This document shows positions 1 through 12,142 of a stretch of DNA of 64,000 nt, in pieces. Each line of letters begins with the position of its first letter. Position 1 is the stretch's first letter. This DNA is from Ceratothoa steindachneri (Eukaryota > Arthropoda > Malacostraca > Isopoda > Cymothoidae): positions 191,216,985-191,280,984 of the forward strand of contig OZ018321.1 in NCBI GenBank assembly GCA_963969495.1, in the 5' to 3' direction. The notes below the pieces were generated by a model. That model searched no databases, had not been told where the DNA came from, and saw only the letters and a program-made list of their open reading frames with translations. The position numbers and the translations under genes are program-made.

Positions 1-2393
1 TTGAGGAGTGTGTTTACTGGTATTGAGGTGACTGCTATGGAGAGTGTAAGGCTTGTGAAGGGTGAAAGGGTGTCTGCTAGAGTGAGTTGGAGTAAGGATG
101 TGAGTTTGAATGTGGGTGAGAACACTGTGTTATTGGATGGAAAGGGTGCGTGTTATAAGGTAAGGCGTGTTGCTTGTGTGTTTGATGGCTTGATGAGAAT
201 GAATGATCCTTTTGTATGTATTCAGGTGGACTGCAGAGTGAAAGGGCAGGTGAGGGGAATCCAGGTCGGAGATGTACTGGATCACCTCTCCACTGTCAGT
301 GAGGTAGGTATGGATGATAGCATGGATGTCAGGGTAAATGTTGCGAATGAAAAGATGTGTGAGTGGACGTATAATGAAGTGGAAAGGATGGTGGAATTGG
401 ATGAATGTTTGACTGAGTATGAAAGGGAGGATGTGTATTGAATGCTGTTTAAATGAAAGGGGGTCCTCAGTAAGTGCAATCTGGATTTGGGGGTTGTGAA
501 GCTTCCGGGATTCAAGATTGTCCTGAAGGACACCGCAATCTATCAGTGGCTGAGACATTTCCCGCGTCTAGTTGCTGATGAGATTGAGGAGCAGTGTGTG
601 GAATTAGAACGATTAGGGGTGATTGAAGAAAGTGAGAGTTCATGGAATAGTCTGATTGTGCCTGTATGTAAGCCAGATGGACGATTGCGTATGTGTGTGG
701 ATTATCGAAAGGTAAACGAAAGGACTATGAAAAAAAGGTTTCCGATGTGTGTGTATATTATGCATGGGATGAAGTGGTTTACGAAGCTGGATCTGGTATG
801 GGGGTATTACCAGATGCCCATTGCTGAAGAGAGCCGGCCAGTAACTGCCTTTTTGCTCTAAAAAAAGGCATTACCAGTTCCGGAACCTCAGCTTTGGGTT
901 GGCTAATGCTCCCGGAGCCTTCCAGCAGGCGATGAATGTTGTGTTAAGTAAGTTTGCGAGTAAGAAGGTGATTGTATTTATGATTGATATTTTGATTATG
1001 ACAGTTTTGAGGAGCATATGAGATTGATAAATGATGTGTTGAAAATGTTGGAGAGTGTTGGTGTGAAGGTGAAAGTAGCAAAGTGTGAATGGTTTTCGAA
1101 AGAAGTGGAGTTCCTTGGGCATATGGTGAGTGAGAATGGGTTGCGAAAGTCAACGAAATATGTTGAGAAGGTGCAAATGTTTCTGAAACCAGTGACTGTG
1201 AAGCAGCTGAAGTCATTTCTAGGTTTGATTTGATTGTGTTTCAGCAAAGTTTGTATGTGATTGTTCGGGTGTGAGTAAGCCTCTGATAGGAATGATATGT
1301 ATGTACCTGTGATGTCCTTGGTTGTATAATTGGTCTGAAGAAAGTTGTGCATGATATTTATGGGCATATGGGTAAGTTTAAGTTGTGGGAGTGTATGAAG
1401 GAGCATATGTTTCATCCGTTTCTGAGGACTGTTGTGAATGATTTTGCGACTACATGTGAAAGGTGTCAGAAGCAAAAGGTGCAAGGCCTGCAAGTGAAGC
1501 CGCAGATGCTAAAAGTTGATGCGAAAGAGTCATTTGAATTAGTAGTAATTGATTGTGTGTCTTTACCACGTACAAGTGCCGGGAATGTTGGTATGGTTGT
1601 TATGGTTGATCATAAAAGTAAGTTTGTGTATGCGGTGCCTGTGAGAGATAAAAGGAGTGTGACTGTTGCGTGTGTGGTTGAGCAGTTGTTTTTTCCTATG
1701 TATGTATGGAAGCCTAGGAGATGTCTGAGTGATAATGGGCCTGAGTTTGTGAGTGAAATGTTTAAGCGAATGTTGAGAGAGAATGGTGTAGAGCATGTAA
1801 GAATGACTCAGTATGTTCCATCTTCAAATGGATTGGCTGAACATAAATTAGGACCTTGTGTGAGATGTTGAAAATGATGAGTACGACTTTGAATGACTGG
1901 GATGAATGGTTGAGTAGAGTGTTACAGGTGTATAATGCAACGGTGCATAGTGCAACTAGGGTGTCGCCATGTGTTTGTTAGGAATTTTGAAAGGCGAGTG
2001 AAAGATAGGTTTTGTTTGAGTGAAAGTGAGCAGAGTGTATGGCGTGAGGCACATGAAAGGTTTCATTCGTTTGAAATTGGTGTAAAGGTATTAAAGGTAA
2101 AAGAAGTAAAAGGTAGGTTGAACGTGTTGAAGATGAGTGAAAAGTTTGAAGGACCATATAGAGTTGTGAGAGTCTGGGAGAATGGTGTGACTTATGTTTT
2201 GGAGAGTTTGAATGAAGGTGTAACTGAAAGAGTGTGTGCTCATCAGAGTCAGTTGGGAAGGTGGAGAGAACCTCCTGACTACCTAGTGAGCCATCTGGTG
2301 TATGAACTGTGCAGAGTGAGAGATAAGGTGCAAGATGATGAGATGGAGTGTGATAGTATGGATCTGTCTGGGAAAGAGCTTATCTTGGTCTTG
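1..2393 (+). pseudogene. Decayed Ty3/Gypsy pol (second copy of the family)
   Basis: This copy is collinear with the better-preserved pol at 35214-39365, starting mid-protein because the window cuts it. It holds the PR-RT linker, the RT N-terminus up to the GYYQMPIAEE block (487-861), part of the RT thumb (1018-1233), the integrase zinc finger and core with D, D and SNGLAE motif (1347-1860), and the GPYRVVRVWE module (near 2155). Stops and frameshifts break it throughout. About 1.7 kb is missing near 1290, which removes RNase H, the OTU-like block and the second protease. It is useful because its reading frame runs through the site where the 35.8-kb copy has lost one base. Dead element. Confidence 0.9.
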
Positions 2394-2901
2394 CTTTTTT
2401 TTATAAAGCCTCAATACACAACCGGATCACAATAATAATTATTGTATCAAGCTGGGAGGCGCCAGCCCCTTTTGTAAACACTTGAGTGGCAGATGGCAGG
2501 ACTTCCCCCTGGGGGTACCATGTGAGGCCTTTGCTTGTTGTATTGTTTTTTAAGTACAAGTGTGGTTGTTAGGCCTCCTTGTACGATTTTTGTATTGTTG
2601 TTGAATTTTGCAGCCAGTGTGTTTATTAGGCCTCTTTAGTATCATTTATTTATCCTCTCTAGTTTGTATAGAAATTATTGGTTGGTGACAGGATTGTCTT
2701 TTTGTTTTTGTATGTATATCTATACTCGGGATCTCAAATATAATTATCCCCATATTTTTGTAAATATTATAGTAAGTTTTTGTGAATACAGGACTGTACA
2801 TACAATCTATTTCAGTTCTCCCTCTATTTCTCACATCCGAATTAGTGTAAGAAGCGGGTTGGATCGATTGGTGTTAGAGGATAGATTTTCGGCCCGCTAC
2901 A
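2394..2901 (+). repeat. 3' LTR remnant of the decayed Gypsy copy
   Basis: It ends GGCCCGCTACA like the LTRs at 32480 and 40959, and carries the same terminal block (GGACTGTACATACAATC, then GAAGCGGGTTGGATCGATT). The upstream part (GAGTGGCAGATGGCAGG, ACCATGTGAGGCC) matches the solo LTR at 19829-20599 better than the full-length element. The LTR start is missing: pol is joined by a deletion near 2393 to the middle of the LTR. The sequence after 2901 is J-element RNase H DNA, so the Gypsy copy had inserted into that LINE. Confidence 0.8.
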
Positions 2902-3165
2902 GCGTAATCCCCCCGTACCAAGAGGTGTATTGCAACTAGCTCAGTTGTGAAGACAGAGGCAGTGCCTGGTAGAGCTCCAATGACTTCAAACAGAAGGGAT
3001 ACAGTGTGGAAACTGACCCCCTCTTAGTACTTGGAGCAATCCATATACACTAGCACAGTTCCAGCATAACATGGTGTGCTCCAAGAAGCCAAATGCAATA
3101 CTCCGAGCACTGTAGAAGCTTTGGGAGAAGAGGCATGCAACAAATAGTCAAAGGTGGTACCCTCT
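2902..3165 (-). pseudogene. J-family LINE, RNase H segment
   Basis: Base-level match to 13035-13310, the RNase H section of the long J element, from the run GAGGTGTATTGCAA to the run TACCCTCTAGGGTGGC. It lies just downstream, in element order, of the RT segment that starts at 4861. Both therefore look like parts of one antisense copy separated by the insertion at 3166-4860. No open frame survives. Confidence 0.8.
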
Positions 3166-4860
3166 AGGGTGGCAGTGTAGTAGTGTTATTTGTTTTTTGC
3201 CTCACCTGTGCCCACTCTAATACCCACCTTTTATTTCAGGTTTCGGTGGAGGACAAAGCTTCCTGGAAGCAGTATCAGGCCCCCATCTTCCACTGAGGAC
3301 TGATTTTCTCTTTATCCCTCACAGATTATTATACAGTTCAAAAGATGTATTATATATAAACTGAATTGTAGATTCAGATATTTTTGAGTGTGTGCAAACA
3401 AGGGAAGCTGGATGTAAAGCCAGGTGTGTATTAGTAGGAATATGATGTATGTGTATGGGTGGTATATATATAAAGAAGGGGGGGATACATAACACAATTA
3501 ACCCATTAGTCACCTAAGGGCCTTCAGAGCTCCTCAATTCAGTGCTACGTAATAACCTGAGGGCCTTTTGTAGGCCTTTCACTTTTAGACTCGTATTCGC
3601 CCTGATTATTAGGATAATTCATCTTTTTTTGTAAAACTCTTGTTAGTGAGTAATCATCTAATTAAAATACATAAATGGCTTAGGTCAGTCCTTCTTTGTT
3701 TGTAAATAAAGATTTATGAATGAGAGTAACTCGACTCCGTTCATTCTTTCGTTCCTTCCGACTAAGGGGTAAAAGCATATTCAGCAAAAAAATAGGTGAA
3801 AATGTGTTTTTTTTTCACTTTTTCACAGAATTTTAAAAATGATTTCATATAAAATAGTTAACCATAAGAAATAAGCAACATTCTATAGAATGGAATTGGC
3901 TTATAAGGGGTAACTAAAATGTAACAATTCATTTCTTCAGTTAACAAGAAATAACTTTAAGCAACAAGCAAATATTTCCAATCATAATTCTAAATATGTA
4001 CAAGTCTATTAATAATTTTTAGGTTAAATCAATAGAATAATTCTTTGCAATTAAAATAATATATTATTTGATTTATAATAAAGGATTTAAATATTTTATC
4101 TTATTATTTTCCATAACGAAGTAGTAAGGATAAATTGTTTGAGGGCGATTTCAAAGCAATTCGCTCGGCAACTAATGGGTTAAGGAGCAAGAAGGGGTAA
4201 TTTCATTTCCCCTCTTTACAGCTCCTAATGTACCGCTGATTGCTCTCATTTCGGAGTGAGGAAGGAGTCAGAGTGTGGAGCTGAGAGACCTCTGTGTGGC
4301 ATGATTTTGGGGAGCCTATTTGTAATTCTCCCTGGTCCATTATTAGCGAGAAGAACACAAAGATGAGATGAAACTAGCCAGACGACATCGTCTCCCCCCC
4401 CCCCCTTTACTCCACACTCAAGGAGAGCAAGAGGACTCACTAAACGTGTGAGAACTTTAAAGAGCTTACCCCAGGGCAAATTAGTGACCTCAAATCCAAG
4501 GTGTGGTTGTTGGGCCAAAACCACATATGAGTAGGAAAGGGAGCTCGCAAGGTCATGTGTAGACCAGTATATATATTTTCTTGTCATATACACATTATTA
4601 TTATTATCTTAGTCTAGATTATTTACATTTTCTTGTTGATTTTGTACATATTTTTTTGGCGAATATTTTTTTGTGATCATATTGAGTGGTAAGGAAATAT
4701 ATATTGTTTTTTTGCATACATTTTTTATGATTGAATTGGATGGTGGGAATATAAATATATATTGAATTTTTTTTCTAAATAAAATAAAATTGAGTATTCA
4801 CATTTTATTGAGCCTCCTTCCGATTCTAGCACACGTCTCACAGGTGACCATTCATGACAG
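3166..4860. other. Unassigned 1.7-kb insertion inside a J-family LINE
   Basis: This block interrupts the J copy: the sequences on both sides correspond to adjacent positions near 13310-13325 of the intact J element. It begins TGTAGTAGTG and its right part contains TTCCGATTCTAGCACACG then TCTCACAGGTGACC, which could be an LTR end followed by a primer site, but no second LTR or TSD is visible. It contains a TTAA-flanked MITE (3502-4179). An antisense open frame at 4246-4593 has no recognisable motif. The rest is AT-rich. Confidence 0.45.
3502..4179. mobile_element. piggyBac-like MITE, copy A
   Basis: The body is flanked on both sides by TTAA (3498-3501 and 4180-4183). The ends are inverted: CCCATTAGT at the left and ACTAATGGG at the right. 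TTAA targets and CCC/GGG ends are typical of piggyBac-type elements. It encodes nothing. A second copy lies in opposite orientation at 9691-10290, with matching internal blocks such as ACATATTTAGAATTAT (copy B sense) and GAGGGCCTTTTG. Confidence 0.75.
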
Positions 4861-7140
4861 AGTCCTAGGCAGAACCAGGAAGGCACCGGCAGGAGATCTA
4901 TACCTAGCTCTTGAAGGAGCTTCCTAGCCCTAAACCCAAAGGGCCTAGGGTATGACTGGCGTCTCTCGGCAGCATAGACACTGTCGAGATCAGCTGTGGA
5001 TGCAGTGAGAGCTGAGGGAGGCGCCAGGCTCACGTGCACAGGCGAATAATGCATGGCGTATAGCGAGTGGCATCTCCCCAGAATCGACAAGTAGGCTCTC
5101 AATGGGAAAAATGCAGAAGGCACCAGTCGCCAGGCAAAGGTTGGTGTAGTGGAGCGAGTCCACCTTCCGCAATACATGGTAGGCTGCCGATGCATATTCA
5201 CATGTAGTCAGGCTTCAAACGAACAAAGGATCAATGAAAAAGTAAGGTAGTAGCCCTATCAATGCCCCAGGCGGTGAACATCACGGAACAAAGAATATCC
5301 ATGGCACAGGTACAAGAAACCATAGGGCTGCGAATATGATACTCCCAGCTGAGGTATCGGTCAAATACAAGACCAAGGAAATAGTGTAGGTCCAACACTT
5401 CCAGGCACACATAATCGAAAAACAAGTCTGGGTCAGGGTGGAGCCATGGATGGCAGCAGACATTGTAGCGGGCCAAAGGCAACACTAATCCCGCATTCAC
5501 CCCTTATCCTAGAATTTATGAACCTTGAGAACCCGGAGGAAGAATTGACACAATTTGATATACAGTCCTTTACTTTACAAGAAAATTACAGATATAATTA
5601 CAATTTAATTACAAGAAAATAAACACAGGTGCGCACCCAAAATAAATAACCTATACTAAATTACAATTATCCCAACCGAAAACAAAATACAAAAAAACTA
5701 TGATGGGCGCAGAGAACAAATCTGTAAAATACCACCAATCGGTACTTGATGAAACAATGTCCACGCAACAAAAATAACAAGAAAAACAAACAAAAAAGGG
5801 GTGCAGGATTATCACTTGTGCACTGAATGGGGGGGGGGTAGTAGTAGGCCAATAAAAGTGGGGTATGCTCATTAGCCAATGCAGGTGGCAAGCAAGGTAA
5901 GAAAAGCCCTCTGTGTCAGGGCTGGGCAGAGCACTCGCCTAGAGAACTCCTCTCGCAGTCCATGCAAGCTTCCACTCTGTAAAAGAGATGATATCCCCCG
6001 TTTATAATCTATTTACTATAGAGGGAAGGGAAACCAATAAGTGGGCATTTGACCCAAGGAAATTCCATTAACTATCTTACCTCTAAGTATATATTCAAAT
6101 ATGCATGACCAATTCTATGGAAACTCGCTGTTACTTACTTTACAGCTTTAACAATTCTATAAATATTGATACTTATATTTATATATTTGATAAAAGATTA
6201 TTTTTAACAAAGAATAATCTCTGAAAAGAGAAAACAAACATCAATAAAAAAATTGAAAAAAAACCCCCCAAATTAAATGCCAGTTATTCACACACACCCA
6301 TTCACACAGAGGGAGGGAGAGGATATTGGAAAAAGGGTGGGAGAATGGCCCTTCACACACACACTCACATTCGCTCCACCACAAAGTGAACCATCTTAGT
6401 CTTGGACAAGGAAAACCAAAGTCTGTGTGCTTTGGCATAGCGAGAGATTTGATTCAAAGCGTCTTGGAGTTGACATCTGGGCCATGCCAAAAGAACTCAA
6501 AAGTTCGTTCACGTAGCGCATAGCAAGAACATCTTCCGGCAGCACTGAGGTGATGCTGTTGATGCTCACGGCAAAGTGTAACACTGAGGACACTTCCCTG
6601 AATGACATCCTCTTCCTGCTCCATTGCACGGGAGAGGGTCCCCAACCATACGCACAATCGAGGATCTCACAAAAATTCAGATATAAAGAATGGTAGGTGG
6701 GGCACCTTGCCTACATCTCAGAGTCTTTCCATGATACCATATTGCCATGCAGTATCATAGGCTTCTCCAGATCAAAGAACACTGTGGTGTAGTGCTGTCT
6801 ATGAAGAGACAGCCTTTTCCATTTTGAGCAGAGCATCCATGGAGTGGTACTTACAGAAGCCACACTGTACTTAAGACAAAGCCTCCGCTGTCCAAAAAAA
6901 AAAGAGATTGGGCGGAAACCGGACGGGGTAGTGTGATATCTCCCCAGTTTGCAAAATGTGAGCACACTAGTGATTTGCCAGGAATCTGAGAGGATACCCT
7001 CTACCCAGATCCTGTTGAACAAATCTAACAGAAAGGCCATGCCTCACTCACCCAGGTGTCGAAGCATTTCAAACAGGACATCGTCTGGACCAGGGGCGAT
7101 GTCCACGTACGAAGCGAGAGCAGAACACAACTTACTCAGA
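4861..7140 (-). mobile_element. J-family LINE, RT segment, split by a solo LTR
   Basis: Antisense Jockey-like RT sequence in two blocks, 4861-5463 and 6384-7140. Both match the longer J copy (13325-14300) base for base over long stretches. Translated fragments include the RT start (LLDLFNRIWVEG, GFRPIS), the motif around FFDLEKPM, and the thumb (PDPDLFFDY, FLGLVFDR). Frameshifts and stops are abundant. The LTR at 5464-6383 was inserted after the LINE. At about 7140 the J sequence stops and hAT-like sequence begins. Confidence 0.85.
5464..6383 (-). repeat. Antisense solo LTR of the Gypsy family
   Basis: Read on the minus strand it starts TGTGGTGGAGCGAATGTGAG and ends GGCCCGCTACA, the same termini as the other Gypsy LTRs here. 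No internal Gypsy sequence adjoins it. The J-LINE resumes at once on both sides, so it is a solo LTR left by LTR-LTR recombination. Flanks are ACAT (5460-5463) and AAGT (6384-6387), possibly a decayed 4-bp duplication. Confidence 0.85.
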
Positions 7141-8250
7141 GTAAAGATGTGTTGGAACAACAACTGGCTTATTTTCATAAATAGATAAACCATCTTTAAC
7201 ACACAATATTGCATTTAAAGTTCTCTGATGCATTGAAGCTCTCAAATTTTTGTAGACGACTCTCCCTATATCATTTGTATGAAGAATGTATTGGAAAGGC
7301 TGAGTAAACTTTATAAAACAATTTGCATTTGAACAAAGAAAATATAATTCCAGCTTTAAGAGATGGTCACTAACTACTTTTATTATGTTCTTGTAAAATT
7401 TTGAAGCTGTGACCAACTTTTCTTTTTCTGTAAGATAAGCAGTAAAATAATACATCATAGCTTCCCACTGTTCAAGAGCTCTTTCTATTGATGATACCAT
7501 GGTCAACCACCTTGTTGTACAATGTTTTATAAATTTATGGTTTGGCAAGTGAAACTCATCTTGTATGTTTTCAAATGATTACCATCTTGATGGAAAACCA
7601 TCAAAAAAATTAAATAAATCAAATATAAATCAGATGTCTTTTCTATACACAGCTAAACCTTTTATAAAGGCATTATGCACAATATGGATGTTACAGGGTC
7701 CAATGTCTAATAGTTTTTTTATTATGTACACTAAGAACTTCATTGATTAGTCTATATACTTTTTTATTTGCATTAGGACCATCTCTACCAAGCATAATTA
7801 AATCTTTTAAAGACAGGTTTATTGCTTCAATGGCTTTTAACAAATGCTCTACAATTATTTCACTTGTTGCTTTACCTATGAAATAGGAAGCCAAGTGTTT
7901 TGATCGTATTCTATCACTACTTTTTGACCAATAACAAGCAATAATTTGCAATTCTTTTTTCCTGGACTATTAGACAAGGAGTATCAGATGAGCCATTTTG
8001 CAAGATTTCACAAAAATAAGGTTTTAAGGCATCTGTTATTAAGTAACTTTTTCCCGATGAAAGAGAATAGGTCAGGATAGCCAATTGGGAACATTTCTTT
8101 AAAACTATCTCCAATATTGTCACATGAAGATAAAGAAAAATCAGATGCTACTACTTTCATTGGCCAAATTAGCTTAGCTTTAGCAGCATCACTTTTTGAC
8201 GGCCCTCTCTGAAATTTGATGTCCCTAAGAATCCTTTTTTTCAAATCAAG
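7141..8250 (-). pseudogene. hAT-related transposase-like gene remnant
   Basis: Antisense fragments in several frames line up as one decayed protein. From the N-terminal side: AKAKLIWPMKVVASDFSLSS (about 8190), a central block with SSDRIRSKHLASYF and LIMLGRDGPNANKKVYRLIN (7790-7900), and KFIKHCTTRWLTMVSSIERA (about 7490). I recognise this arrangement (a region like 'DGPNVN' followed by a TRWL block) from a large group of hAT-derived, transposase-like proteins in animals. That assignment is from family memory, not from a search. At least three frame breaks. It abuts the J LINE at 7140. Confidence 0.6.
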
Positions 8251-8356
8251 TATTGTTCACAGAACCTTTACCATTTTGTAGGCTTTTATATTAAATAAAA
8301 ATATCTTTCTAAAAAAAAATTTATTATTAAATAGATTATATAAACTTCCTGTTAGA

Positions 8357-8359
<3 letters not shown>

Positions 8360-8411
<52 letters not shown>
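8360..8411. repeat. (AT)n microsatellite
   Basis: About 25 uninterrupted AT units. The neighbouring DNA (8250-8997) is AT-rich with no supported gene. Confidence 0.95.
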
Positions 8412-8412
<1 letters not shown>

Positions 8413-8997
8413 GATGAGTATCAACTCAGCTCTACTATTTCTCCTCTAGAGAAACTTGCAAGTATATATAAGCCAGAAATTTGTCGTTAGAGATAAGCAG
8501 ACAAATAACATCTAAAGGAATAAATTACTAAATGACTAATGAAACATATTCTGGTTCATCGCAACAGGATGAAATGAAAGAAAGAGAGGCAAGACAGTAA
8601 TATGATACCTCAGGGAAAGATAAAAGAAAGTTCATTATAGGGCAAAATAATAATTAATCAGAAGTGGGGACCTGAAAATTGCTCTAACCTTCTACCCTAG
8701 AAGTGATGATCCTGTATAATATGCCAGCACTAAATCATGATTCCCTTAAGGTATCCAAAGGAATAAAGCAATTACAAGGTAGTCATTACCTAACTAATAA
8801 ATATAAATTTACTGTCATAATTCAGTTAATTTTATTAAAAAAAGCCTTGCAAATAAAAATATTAAGATATTATATAGGTATATAGGTACCTAATTTGCAC
8901 TGCACTAGTTAATCATACACTACAAGCACCAAAACCAATGAATAAGCTATAAAATATTCCTAAAGAATCTACATCTGAATAAATTTATTAAAATATA

Positions 8998-9338
8998 ATT
9001 TTTTCTAATTGTTGCAGACATGAGGCCAGGAGTTGACTCTGTTGCTTAGTAAGTGTTAGAAGACAAACTAGATCATTGAGTTCTGGTTGAGTGATGAGGC
9101 GTGGTTTCTTGTCAGATTCAAGCTGTGCTACATATGATGTATCTTGAGATTCTGAATCGTCTGGGTTGCTTGTGTCATCGCTTCATAGTTCCGAGGGTGG
9201 CTGTGGTAAATGAATAGCACTTAAATCCTGGATGAATAGCAGACTGGAGATTATTAGATTACTCATAAATTACCATCTTACTTACTTACTTACGATGGTT
9301 CTGTAGATAGATAGATTTCTTGCCTTTTCTGTTGTGAC
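8998..9338 (-). pseudogene. Remnant of a repeat-derived gene with an LNDLV-type motif, two possible exons
   Basis: On the minus strand 9231-8998 reads through a continuous frame containing KKPRLITQPELNDLV and QSQLLASCLQQL, with one in-frame TGA near 9190. This motif recalls an abundant family of uncharacterised, TE-like animal proteins (usual form 'LNDLVRDL'). Just upstream, 9338-9294 (VTTEKARNLSIYRTI) is bounded by TTGCAG before it and GTAAGT after it. Position 9231 is preceded by ATCCAG, and the reading phase is preserved across the 62-bp gap. The exon model is inference. No downstream coding continues past 8998. Confidence 0.4.
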
Positions 9339-9603
9339 CTGCAATGAAATAAAATAAAATCAGACTAAAAATGGATATTACTGGCTGTAATCACTTGCAG
9401 AAATATTGGAAGTACAATATAGTATGTATTTTGATAATTTTAATTGATATCTCTTGAAAATATATTAAAGACCAGGAAGGAACACACATTGAATACTCAC
9501 CTTAAATATCGGTTAACAGAAGTAGCAATCCGTTGAATGGTGCTTAAAAATGTGCACTACATTCACTATTTTCCAATTATTTGCCACTTTCAAATTAAAA
9601 TAG

Positions 9604-11100
9604 GTACTTGGATTTCAAATTAAAAGTATTTACCTTCATTGTTAAAAAAGCTACATTTTAAATTTTTAAAAATTGACTTTCAGTTTTTAACCCTTAATTA
9701 AAGCGCCAAATGAATTTGCTTGAAATCATTGTGAATGAATTTAGCCTTGCTAGATCATTAGGAAAAATAACAAAATAAAATATTTAAATTCTTTTTTTAT
9801 AAATTAAATAGTAAATCATTTTAATTGAAAAAATTCTTTTGAAGATCTAACTTAAAAATTATTAATAACCATCTACATATTTAGAATTATAATTCTTGGT
9901 TGTTCTTGCAAAACATTTATGGCATTTCTTCCAAAAATAATTTTTTGAATATTTGCATCTATTTATGGGAAACATTTCTCGCTTTCAACCAATTGGACTT
10001 TCATGATTTTTTTTTTAATACTTAACCTGCATGCTCCATTTTTATTCCTGTCTGTCTTTCCTTGTTAGGGCGGCTGACCTAAGGCATTTCTGTATTTTAA
10101 TTGAATGATCAATCACTAACATAAGTTTTAAAAAAAATTAGAGTCATCATAAAAAAAAATGAGGTTAACAAGAGTATAATTTCAGAGGCCACAAAAGGCC
10201 CTCAGTGGGTGATTTGGATGATTACGTGATTACTTATTACTTACACAGCACTGAGTTGGTAGCCTTGAAAGGCCCCCAAACGCAAATGGGTAAAAAAAGT
10301 TGACTTTCAAATTAAAATAAATGAATTTCCTCCCTCTAGGGAACCTGTAGTTATGCCCAATTCACCTGCACTTGGGTAGGTACTCAAGCTGAGGCTTTTG
10401 CAAGCTATTAAGCCATTTCAGTGACCAATGTTCCCATTTGACTGGCCATGTGTTATAAGATCGTTCCTTACTTCTCTTCTGTAAACCTTGTGACCTGGAG
10501 GTGGTGTTGAGCCAGTTTTATCTGTTACTTTTTGTACAAGATATTATTTCATTTTTCTAGAGAGAAAATACTAGTATTGCAAATTTGCATTATAAAATAT
10601 TTTCCAGTGGAGTATTTGAAAAAATACTCACTCACTTGGTTACTGAGGGGGCTGAATTATACATAGCAATGGTTGCTAGGGGCACAAAAGAGCTGCCAAT
10701 GAGGATATGATGAGAAGAAATCCCACAATTTAGAAAAACGGCTCTCTAACGTCATCGTAGAGAGTTGGCTGAAATGTTGGAAACATTCGGAAGATGACTG
10801 ATGGAGAATTTTATTTTTTCTAATTTTACACAGTTTATCATTACAAACATATATGCTAAATAATACTGTAGATATGACTGTTTTTATGTATAAAAGATGG
10901 TATTTCATGAAGAAATAAGTGCCTGAGAAGTGAAAATACTAGGTTGTTTTGTGTAGGTTGGTGGTGAAATTTGTGAAATTGACATTACGCACATTAAGAT
11001 GATATTACATTTTTTAATCAAAAGTCACTTTTTTATGTTGAAGTCAGCTTTTTCAAAGTTGGTCAACATTTTTAATTTGAAATCCAAGTATTTTAACATG
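9604..11100. other. Inverted-repeat-bounded AT-rich block
   Basis: The left arm (about 9606-9690: ACTTGGATTTCAAATTAAAA, later AAAAAGCTACATTTTAAA) and the right arm (about 11015-11095, reverse-complemented) are similar over some 75 bp. This suggests a terminal-inverted-repeat element. The piggyBac-like MITE copy B sits inside it. No coding sequence is visible between 10300 and 11000. Confidence 0.4.
9691..10290 (-). mobile_element. piggyBac-like MITE, copy B (inverted relative to copy A)
   Basis: It starts after TTAA (9687-9690) with CCCTTAATT and ends near AAATGGG (10290), where the second TTAA has decayed. It matches the reverse complement of 3502-4179 along most of its length (shared blocks AATAAAATATTTAAATT-like, ACATATTTAGAATTAT and CCCTCAGTGGGTGA). 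It is more diverged than copy A and non-coding. Confidence 0.65.
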
Positions 11101-11217
11101 TTATTCTGAATCTGTTGCTATACCCTTGAAATCAACTGGTGAGACCATCAGCAACAGTTTACTTATTGCTAATGTTTTAAAAAGCCTACCAGAACAATTT
11201 ACTCTGTTTTAACATTT

Positions 11218-12119
11218 ATGATGCAGAGGGAAAGTGAACCATCATTTTTGGAATTGATTGATTTTAAATCCTTCTTCAAAAGCTACGAGGAGAGCCAAAA
11301 AAGCTGTGCTGCACATACTGAGAAGAGTGAAAACATCAGGGTGAATTTTAGAGAAAATCCCGAACCTCAGAGTGATGGGTCTACCAGTGTTCATTATGAT
11401 GTGCTATTCTTTTGGTAAGCTAGGACACAAATCCTTTGAGTGTGAGTTAAAGAAATATAGAGGTAAGCGGTGCAAAGGATGTAAATCCAATACTCACAGT
11501 TATGAAGAAAGTAGAAGGAATAGGCTTACTGGTACAGCAGTGAAAAAAATTCAAAGCTTGTTATGTTGCAAAGGGATATTCGTAAATAGAGGATATTGAT
11601 TATACTGACACATTTTCGCCTACTGTACATATGACCTCAGTTAGATTGCTTATGCAACTGTTAGTACAACAAAGTTTGATTGTGCATTGTATGGATTTCA
11701 AAACTGTATATCTTAATTCCAATATTGATTGTGAAATTTTTGTGAGAGGTAAGAATAACGAACAATTATTTAGGAAACTAAATAAATCTGTGTATGGTTG
11801 TATGGTTTAAAGCAATCAGGTACAAATTGGAATAATATGCTTCATGATATTTTGCTTAGTAATAATTTTGAGCAATTATTAAGTGATCATTGTGTATATT
11901 TTAAGAAGCAAAATAATTCTAGTGATAATACTAGTATGGGTTGATATGATAATTGCAAGCAATGATGATAAATCTCTTTTTGAGACAAAATATTCATTAT
12001 GTCCAAAATTCCAAAGGAAAGATTTGTGAAAACTTTCTCAGTTTGGGGGAATTGATTTTATCTTTGAAAATAAATTGTGTAAAAATGAATCAAACTAAGT
12101 TTAGTAAGAAAATTTAGTC
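11218..12119 (+). pseudogene. Ty1/Copia gag-RT remnant
   Basis: 11218-11540 resembles the end of a Copia Gag: a knuckle-like CYSFGKLGHKSFEC in which the second Cys is Phe, then CKGCKSNTHSYEE. Protease and integrase are missing. From about 11560 the sequence switches to Copia RT: GYSQIEDIDYTDTFSPTVHM, then LIVHCMDFKTVYLNSNIDCE, KLNKSVYG, and a decayed WVDMIIASNDD at the position of the usual YVDD block. Several stops interrupt it. The poly(T) of an antisense J LINE follows directly at 12120. Confidence 0.8.
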
Positions 12120-12142
12120 ATTTTTTTTTTAAGGGGCTATCT

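Noticed and set aside
3225..3300. Splice acceptor (TTTTATTTCAG) and possible exon
   Set aside because: A single acceptor-like site without donor, frame or protein similarity.
4246..4593. 115-codon antisense frame
   Set aside because: No recognisable motif, no partner exon, and it crosses a poly(C) run.
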